This document shows, one piece after another, positions 4,974 through 9,583 of a stretch of DNA of 9,583 nucleotides. Source of the DNA: Erysipelothrix sp. (GTDB lineage Bacteria; Bacillota_I; Bacilli_A; Erysipelotrichales; Erysipelotrichaceae); contig JAAZEC010000161.1 in assembly GCA_012512495.1 (NCBI GenBank), forward strand, positions 1 through 9,583, read 5' to 3'. The notes beneath the pieces were generated by a model. It made no database searches, was not told the origin of the DNA, and saw only the letters and a list, made by a program, of their open reading frames with translations. Numbering within the stretch: position 1 is the first letter of the stretch; each line of letters begins with the position of its first letter. The position numbers were made by a program, and so were the translations under genes.

Positions 4974-7031
4974 ATGAAATCACTGAAGAAAATTAAACAG
5001 CATTTGATTAAAGAAAAAGCGACTCAGAAAACGGTTTTCAATTATGTCATACCCGATGTCTGGAATGCACATCAGGTAAGTGAAAATATACATGTTGTGG
5101 GAGATGGAAATCTGATGGTTAATCCTTACGATTTCCTGATTGACACGATCGACTATATTACAGCACAGACAGATTTAAGGCACATGAATTTCACTCAGCC
5201 TTATTACAACATCCATCATGTCGAGAAGAACTTGACGGGTGGTGATTGGATTAGGAAATCGGTCGCTTACTCATCGATGATTAGAACATCGACTAGCTAC
5301 GATCACGATCGTTCTGGCGAGTTGAACGAAAGCAATATTTACCAGCTGAAAGAAACTGGTACTTTTGTGAAGACGCTCATGATTTTACCGATGTTAAAGA
5401 AGATGGGCGTTGATGTACTCTACCTATTACCTATCACCAAATACTCGAAGAAGGATAAAAAGGGCGAACTAGGCTCACCATATGGGGTCAAGAACTTCTT
5501 TGAACTAGAGGACTCCTTGAAGGATCCATTGACGGGTGATAAGTCCACTACCGAACTTGAGTTTAAGGCGCTAGTAGAAGCATGCCATATCATGGACATC
5601 AAGGTGGTCATTGATATTATTCCTAGGACTAACTCGAGACATTCCGATTACATTCTGGACCATCCTGAATGGTTCTACTGGATCAACGTTGAAGCGAAGG
5701 ATGGCTATCACCCTCCTGTGGTTGATAAACTGGGGCCCTCATTGGTACCTAAGGAAGAATACTTTGGTGACTTATTCCAGAGCGAAGATGTTGTTAACCA
5801 TCTGAAACAGTTTGTCCTCAATCCAAAGGAACAAGATTCAATCAAGTGGGCCAATCTAGTGGCGACCGTTAGTGATAAAACGGATGTCTTAGGATTGATC
5901 GAAAGTACCTTTGGCTGTACCGTAGCGTTTGCTTTTAGCGACCATATCAACGATCCACAACCAGCTTGGAATGACGTCACTTACTTTAGAATGTACATGG
6001 ATCACCCGGTTAACTCACAACCCTATTTGGACAATCTCGATTTCGAGGTCGCACCTTATTTGTTGTTTGATATTGCGAAGTCTAGTTTGAATCCTGGATC
6101 AGTTGTGAACACTGAGCTATGGGAACTTATCTCCAATATCATCCCGTATTTCCAAGAAGAGTATGGCATTGATGGTGCTCGTATCGATATGGGCCACGCC
6201 TTACCGAAGGAATTGGTGGCACAGATCGTTCGTAAAGCACGTCTGATTGATCCCAATTTCACCTTCATCGCTGAAGAGTTGGACATCAGGAATGCGGGTA
6301 CTCAGAAAGAGTACGGTTATAACATGATTATTGGCGATGGCTTTATGCAGCTGCCGAGGATTAGTGATGGTAGCTTTAACCGCTATGTCTATGGTGCCCA
6401 AAACGTTGCCCTACCTGTCTTTGCTTGTGGGGAAACACATGACTCTCCTCGACTTGCTTCTCGAGCAGGTGGTAAGGTCGTTGCCCAAATGATTACACTG
6501 TTCAATTACTTCATACCTAATGCCATTCCTTTTATAAACTCTGGTCAAGAGTTTTATGAAGATGTTCCGATGAATACGGGCTTGGATGTTAATAGCGAAA
6601 CACCTTATGTCGGCAAGCTTGCTTTGTTCGACTACTATTCCTTTAACACCAGTGAGTATGATCGTTTCGAAATCATTGAGAAGAGCGAACAAGTGGTAGC
6701 GATTAGGAATCAATACCTTGACGCTATGTTGGATCGCAGCAGGACTTATTCGCTAACATTTGAACATCCCGGTGTACAGAGCGCAGCCTTTGCCTATCGA
6801 AATGAAAAATCAATACTGGTTGCGATTGCTAACACTGACTTCATTCACGATCAGACGCATAGAGTGTTCTTGATTCCTATACCGGATCGTTTCAAGTCCA
6901 ATGTGTCGATTAAGGAAGTCTTTGCGAGTAGCCAACCGCTCAACATTAAGTATGCGCTTGATGAATACCAATCACTCTGGGTCCCTATGAAGAAGGGTGA
7001 AGTGAAGCTCATCGAGATTACCTTAGAATAA
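4974..7031 (+). CDS. GH13 alpha-glucan maltosyltransferase, Thermotoga maritima MTase type
   Basis: The protein (685 residues, no signal peptide, so cytoplasmic) is a GH13 retaining enzyme. From memory it aligns closely with the T. maritima maltosyltransferase, which moves maltosyl units between alpha-1,4-glucans. Shared blocks include SPYGVKNFFELED (168-180), FSDHINDPQPAWNDVTYFRM (321-340) and YGIDGARIDMGHALPKEL (397-414). Catalytic residues by GH13 position are nucleophile Asp405 in GARIDMGH, acid/base Glu434 (or 435) in FIAEEL, and transition-state Asp490 in GETHDSPR. Region I reads DIIPRT (214-219) instead of the usual D-x-V-x-N-H, so the common His is absent, as I recall for MTase. An N-terminal part (about 1-125) precedes the barrel, and a C-terminal beta domain (about 590-685) ends it. 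It is transcribed alone, divergent from the solute-binding-like gene and convergent with the msmK-type gene. Pullulanase- or amylase-like hydrolysis is less likely. Donor and acceptor specificity is inferred. Confidence 0.85.
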   Translation: MKSLKKIKQHLIKEKATQKTVFNYVIPDVWNAHQVSENIHVVGDGNLMVNPYDFLIDTIDYITAQTDLRHMNFTQPYYNIHHVEKNLTGGDWIRKSVAYSSMIRTSTSYDHDRSGELNESNIYQLKETGTFVKTLMILPMLKKMGVDVLYLLPITKYSKKDKKGELGSPYGVKNFFELEDSLKDPLTGDKSTTELEFKALVEACHIMDIKVVIDIIPRTNSRHSDYILDHPEWFYWINVEAKDGYHPPVVDKLGPSLVPKEEYFGDLFQSEDVVNHLKQFVLNPKEQDSIKWANLVATVSDKTDVLGLIESTFGCTVAFAFSDHINDPQPAWNDVTYFRMYMDHPVNSQPYLDNLDFEVAPYLLFDIAKSSLNPGSVVNTELWELISNIIPYFQEEYGIDGARIDMGHALPKELVAQIVRKARLIDPNFTFIAEELDIRNAGTQKEYGYNMIIGDGFMQLPRISDGSFNRYVYGAQNVALPVFACGETHDSPRLASRAGGKVVAQMITLFNYFIPNAIPFINSGQEFYEDVPMNTGLDVNSETPYVGKLALFDYYSFNTSEYDRFEIIEKSEQVVAIRNQYLDAMLDRSRTYSLTFEHPGVQSAAFAYRNEKSILVAIANTDFIHDQTHRVFLIPIPDRFKSNVSIKEVFASSQPLNIKYALDEYQSLWVPMKKGEVKLIEITLE

Positions 7032-7077
7032 CAGATAACAAAAACCAACTCATTGAGTTGGTTTTTGTTATCTGTTA
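7029..7077. terminator. Bidirectional intrinsic terminator holding both convergent stop codons
   Basis: Two perfect 24-bp arms (7029-7052 and 7054-7077) flank a single central base. The core CCAACTCATTGAGTTGG is bordered by five A on the left and five T on the right, so a hairpin with a T-tract forms on either strand. The plus-strand stop TAA of the maltosyltransferase (7029-7031) and the minus-strand stop TAA of the ATPase gene (7077..7075) are the outermost three bases of each arm. Confidence 0.92.
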
Positions 7078-8166
7078 CTTAATTTTGACTTCAGTCTCAG
7101 CATCGAAGAAATGCAGTTTTGACACATCCATGGCCAGCTTGAGAGTTTCCTCAGGATGGACATCGACACGAGCGGATACTTTAGCAAGGAGTGGTTGACC
7201 CGCAAAGCTTCCATGAAGGATGAACTCATGGCCTAACAATTCACTGACTTCGACATTGAAATCGAAAGGTGTATCCGGGAAGGCATCAGCAACGATTCCT
7301 TCATAGTGAATATCCTCTGGACGGATACCCATAATGACTTCTTTATTGTCGTAGGCTTTCAATGAATCGGCATACATCCCAGGAATCGTGATTTCCTTAG
7401 AACCGAATTTGATCTTACCATTAGCGATTTGACCCCTAAGGAAGTTCATGGCTGGTGAGCCGATAAAGTTAGCGACAAAGACATTGGTAGGATTGTTATA
7501 GATTTCTCTAGGAGATCCTACTTGTTGAATATAGCCATCTTTCATGACGACAATACGTGAGGCCATGGTCATGGCTTCTGTTTGGTCATGGGTAACATAG
7601 ATAGTTGTTGAGTCAAGTGAATGGTGCAGTTTGATAATTTCAGAGCGCATCGCGACTCTTAATTTCGCATCCAAGTTGGATAGTGGTTCATCCATTAGGA
7701 ATACTTGTGCATTTCTAACGATAGCACGACCTAGGGCGACCCGTTGACGCTGACCACCTGATAAGGCTGCTGGTTTACGCTTAAGATAGGTTTCGATTTC
7801 AAGAATCTTCGCGGCTTCCGTGACTCTTCTTTCGATTTCATCTTTAGGAGTCTTACGAATCTTTAAACCAAACGCCATGTTGTCATAGACGGTCATGTGT
7901 GGATAAAGCGCATAGGATTGGAACACCATTGCGATATCTCTATCCTTTGGTGGGACATCATTAATAATACGATCATCAATCTTAATGATTCCTGAAGTAA
8001 TATCTTCAAGACCAGCGACCATTCTTAGTGTTGTTGATTTTCCACAACCAGAAGGTCCAACAAAGACGATAAATTCTTTGTCCGCTATCTCAAGATTAAA
8101 GTCAAATACTGCTTGTACGTTATTGTCATATACCTTATTTACGTTTTCAAAACTTAGTGTTGCCAT
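7075..8166 (-). CDS. msmK: ABC transporter ATP-binding protein, MsmK/MalK/UgpC type
   Basis: This cytoplasmic ATPase subunit powers ABC importers of oligosaccharides; in Gram-positives one such ATPase often serves several sugar importers. The 363-residue product has the normal length. Seen: Walker A GPSGCGKST (37-45), Q-loop VFQSYALYPHMTVYDNMAFG (81-100), signature LSGGQRQRVALGRA (135-148), Walker B VFLMDEPLSNLD (155-166, Glu160), H-loop VTHDQTEAM (191-199), and a TOBE-type regulatory domain from about 235 to the end with GIRPED (280-285). The ATG at 8166 is chosen since GAGGTGA lies 5 nt upstream; an in-frame GTG at 8175 lies inside that site. No permease or lipobox-bearing binding protein is in the window, so its partners are encoded elsewhere. 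It lies 38 nt after the PucR-type regulator gene. Maltodextrin as cargo is inferred from the neighbours. Confidence 0.93.
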   Translation of the reverse strand: MATLSFENVNKVYDNNVQAVFDFNLEIADKEFIVFVGPSGCGKSTTLRMVAGLEDITSGIIKIDDRIINDVPPKDRDIAMVFQSYALYPHMTVYDNMAFGLKIRKTPKDEIERRVTEAAKILEIETYLKRKPAALSGGQRQRVALGRAIVRNAQVFLMDEPLSNLDAKLRVAMRSEIIKLHHSLDSTTIYVTHDQTEAMTMASRIVVMKDGYIQQVGSPREIYNNPTNVFVANFIGSPAMNFLRGQIANGKIKFGSKEITIPGMYADSLKAYDNKEVIMGIRPEDIHYEGIVADAFPDTPFDFNVEVSELLGHEFILHGSFAGQPLLAKVSARVDVHPEETLKLAMDVSKLHFFDAETEVKIK

Positions 8167-8171
8167 GTAAA

Positions 8172-8178
8172 TCACCTC
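8172..8178 (-). promoter_or_regulatory. Shine-Dalgarno site that fixes the msmK-type gene start
   Basis: GAGGTGA on the minus strand lies 5 nt upstream of the ATG at 8166. It overlaps the alternative GTG (8175..8173), which is therefore unlikely to be the start. Confidence 0.75.
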
Positions 8179-8187
8179 TTGTTTCCT

Positions 8188-8215
8188 ATTATAAACTAAT
8201 AGAATTAGTTGTCTT
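8188..8215 (-). promoter_or_regulatory. Possible internal promoter for the msmK-type gene with a dyad filling the spacer
   Basis: A perfect -10 box TATAAT (8193..8188) is preceded by AAGACA (8215..8210, 4 of 6 matches) at a 16-nt spacing. Between them, 8194-8210 reads on the plus strand AACTAAT-AGA-ATTAGTT, a perfect 7-bp inverted repeat with a 3-nt centre. It covers the entire spacer and the TAA stop of the regulator gene (8207..8205). It could be an operator. As a terminator it is poor, because no real T-run follows. Confidence 0.4.
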
Positions 8216-8780
8216 GTGCATCGCGCACATTGTGAATGTAGATGTCCAATAGCCTCAAAAGGAGGCGGTGATTGGCATCTCTTAAATCAAGATTCGTCAG
8301 GTTCTCAAATTGTTGGAGTCGATTCGTAATCGTATTACGATGGAAATACAGAGAGGCTGCCGTTTTAACAACGTTTCCACCATTCTTTATGAGCTCTTTC
8401 GCAAACTCCAGGTGCTCCTGAGGAAGGCTGTTATAAAAACTGACGAACTCGCTTAAAATCTCCTGATTCTGCTGATTCATCGCAATAATAAGGAGTTCAT
8501 TGAGGTCTCGATAGGAGCCCGAAAAGAGTTGGTGTTGGTAATCAAGGACTTTATTAGAAAGCTTTTCGTTATTGACGCTTTGTAGCATCGTCAACGTAAA
8601 GGGTCCCTCGGCCTGAAGTTGTTGGGTAAGTAACTGAAACGAAGAGATATCCTTCTTATCAAGGAAAATGGTCCCTCTCGTGGCATCAGTAAAACGCAAT
8701 TCGCTCCCAGCAGCAATCGAATCTATCAGCTCTTCAATGATTAATTGTTGGTTAGGCTTAGAACAAATGAAGTAGATCAT
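8205..8780 (-). CDS. Small PucR-type helix-turn-helix transcriptional regulator
   Basis: The 191-residue product has a C-terminal HTH like that ending PucR/CdaR-family activators: AKELIKNGGNVVKTAASLYF (127-146) followed by HRNTITNRLQQFENLTNLDL (147-166), then a leucine-rich helix (LLLRLLDIYIH, 173-183). In this family the domain binds DNA, and the block from TAASLYF to TNRL carries the recognition helix. Residues 1-120 have no motif I recognise. They lack an obvious GGDEF-like or sugar-diacid domain, so the ligand is unknown. The ATG at 8780 overlaps the TGA of the alpha-glucosidase gene as ATGA, with only a weak purine stretch upstream, so translation is probably coupled. Its position between a glucosidase gene and a sugar-transport ATPase gene suggests a pathway-specific regulator of maltodextrin use. 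Whether it activates or represses, and at which site, is unknown. Candidate sites are the dyads at 8194-8210 and 4903-4918. Confidence 0.75.
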   Translation of the reverse strand: MIYFICSKPNQQLIIEELIDSIAAGSELRFTDATRGTIFLDKKDISSFQLLTQQLQAEGPFTLTMLQSVNNEKLSNKVLDYQHQLFSGSYRDLNELLIIAMNQQNQEILSEFVSFYNSLPQEHLEFAKELIKNGGNVVKTAASLYFHRNTITNRLQQFENLTNLDLRDANHRLLLRLLDIYIHNVRDAQDN

Positions 8781-9583
8781 GATTCTTTAAACAAGATACA
8801 TTCAAAAGGTTGTAGTGTGGTTGAATCCAACTGCTCATAGTTATGAAAAATAACCGGTAGGTCTGTAGGGATTTCGTAGTCAACAGCGTAGTCTCTGAAA
8901 TTCGCAAGCAGTAGGACACTGCTCGTTTGGTAGGTCCTTCTGAAGATGAACAAGTCAGGATGGCTGGCAGAAACCAGTTCAAAACTTCCATAAGCAAACA
9001 GCTCGCTGTTATCCTTACGGATCTTAGCCATCGTACGATAGGTATTAAGAATTGAGTCGGGTTGTTTTTGTTGGCTCTCAACATTTATTTCAGGATAGTT
9101 ACTAACGAGTTTCAGATAAGGTGTTGTGGTACTGAAACCGGCATGTTCGTTTCCACTCCACTGCATAGGCGTGTGCCCATTATCACGGCCAGTGTAACGA
9201 ATGTGGTTCATCATTTCTTCCATCGACAGACGGTGTGCGTGGTCCTTGAAGAAGTTACGAGTGCTAACATCTTTGAAATCATCGGGATTGGTATAGTCGA
9301 CATTACTCATGCCGATTTCCTCACCATTGTAGATGAAAGGTGTGCCGGGAAGGCTCAACAGGACCATCCCCAGCATCGATCCGGACTCACGATGAAATTC
9401 AAGGCTACCATACTGGCTCAGTACTCGCGGGTGATCATGGTTATGCCAATACATAGGTGGGTGAATGCCATGTTCCTGACTGTTCTGGATCCAATAGTTC
9501 AGATCTCTCTTCAGTGAAACCACATTCGTATGGAATTTCTCTGGTTTAAGGACTTCGTAGCCATATGACATGTTATGCCAGGT
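8777..9583 (-). CDS. GH13 alpha-glucosidase / oligo-1,6-glucosidase type, partial, N-terminus off the right edge
   Basis: The visible 268 residues are the C-terminal half of a GH13 alpha-glucosidase of the MalL/TreA group, which cuts glucose from malto- or isomalto-oligosaccharides (or trehalose-6-phosphate) in the cytoplasm. Seen, counting from the edge: HNHDHPR (47-53, region IV with transition-state Asp50), PGTPFIYNGEEIGMSNV (79-95), TGRDNGHTPMQW (131-142) followed by HAGFS, and DSILNTYRTMAKIRKDNSEL, the standard lead into the C-terminal beta domain. The catalytic nucleophile and acid/base lie beyond the window. Full members are about 540-570 residues. The protein ends normally with TGA at 8779..8777, overlapping the start of the regulator gene. 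Substrate choice between alpha-1,4, alpha-1,6 and trehalose-6-phosphate depends on residues not visible here. Context with the maltosyltransferase and MsmK-type ATPase favours maltodextrin or isomaltose. Confidence 0.92.
   Translation of the reverse strand, partial: TWHNMSYGYEVLKPEKFHTNVVSLKRDLNYWIQNSQEHGIHPPMYWHNHDHPRVLSQYGSLEFHRESGSMLGMVLLSLPGTPFIYNGEEIGMSNVDYTNPDDFKDVSTRNFFKDHAHRLSMEEMMNHIRYTGRDNGHTPMQWSGNEHAGFSTTTPYLKLVSNYPEINVESQQKQPDSILNTYRTMAKIRKDNSELFAYGSFELVSASHPDLFIFRRTYQTSSVLLLANFRDYAVDYEIPTDLPVIFHNYEQLDSTTLQPFECILFKES

Noticed and set aside
5708..5980. Minus-strand open frames inside the maltosyltransferase gene (this and four others up to 7048)
   Set aside because: All lie antisense to a continuous 685-codon gene with conserved motifs across its whole length.
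4974..7031. Maltosyltransferase gene as GlgE (maltose-1-phosphate pathway)
   Set aside because: The visible blocks match the Thermotoga maltosyltransferase far better than GlgE as I recall them, and no trehalose synthase or maltokinase gene is nearby.
8758..9084. Minus-strand open frame of 108 codons overlapping the alpha-glucosidase and regulator genes in another frame
   Set aside because: It is out of frame with two well-supported coupled genes and has no recognisable motif.
9062..9517. Plus-strand open frame of 151 codons opposite the alpha-glucosidase gene
   Set aside because: It is fully antisense to a gene with strong family motifs, has no recognisable domain, and is best explained as a shadow frame.

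Overview
The window looks like a chromosomal carbohydrate-storage and maltodextrin locus from a low-GC-lineage Gram-positive bacterium (Bacillota, or a Mollicutes relative that uses the standard code). Evidence seen: strong AGGAGG-type ribosome binding sites, TATAAT-type -10 boxes, a cre-like box, a GlgC very like that of Bacillus, an ECF-type folate S component, an MsmK-type ABC ATPase, and TGA used as a stop (two ATGA gene overlaps) with Trp read from TGG where checked. The last point argues against Mycoplasmatales/Entomoplasmatales. The genus cannot be fixed from the sequence alone.

Left edge (1-831): the N-terminal two thirds or so of glgC on the minus strand, running off the window. Its promoter region carries a catabolite-responsive (cre-like) box. 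The gene starts just downstream of an intrinsic terminator that ends the neighbouring operon.

Centre-left (832-4865, minus): a tight four-gene operon read right to left. It encodes a membrane-anchored solute-binding-like protein, uracil-DNA glycosylase (ung), folylpolyglutamate synthase (folC) and an enlarged folate ECF S component (folT-like). The genes overlap or abut (ATGA, TAATG, a 1-nt gap), so they are probably co-transcribed and translationally coupled.

Centre (4974-7031, plus): a divergently transcribed 685-residue GH13 enzyme that closely resembles the Thermotoga maritima maltosyltransferase. It converges on the right-hand operon at a perfect 24-bp inverted repeat that holds both stop codons and serves as a bidirectional terminator.

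Right (7075-9583, minus): an operon of a GH13 alpha-glucosidase (N-terminus off the window), a small PucR-type HTH regulator and an MsmK/MalK-type ATPase.

Inferred working model: extracellular or stored alpha-glucans supply maltodextrins. The ATPase powers uptake by permeases encoded elsewhere, the alpha-glucosidase hydrolyses the oligosaccharides, the maltosyltransferase redistributes maltosyl units between chains, and GlgC makes ADP-glucose for glycogen under carbon control. The ung-folC-folT block is housekeeping (DNA repair and folate salvage) placed between the two carbohydrate segments. No mobile element, CRISPR array, tRNA or rRNA was seen, and no stretch over 300 bases lacks a gene. 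I did not find an entirely new system. The most unusual items are the maltosyltransferase, the FolT-like protein with extra helices, and several dyad-symmetric control sites.
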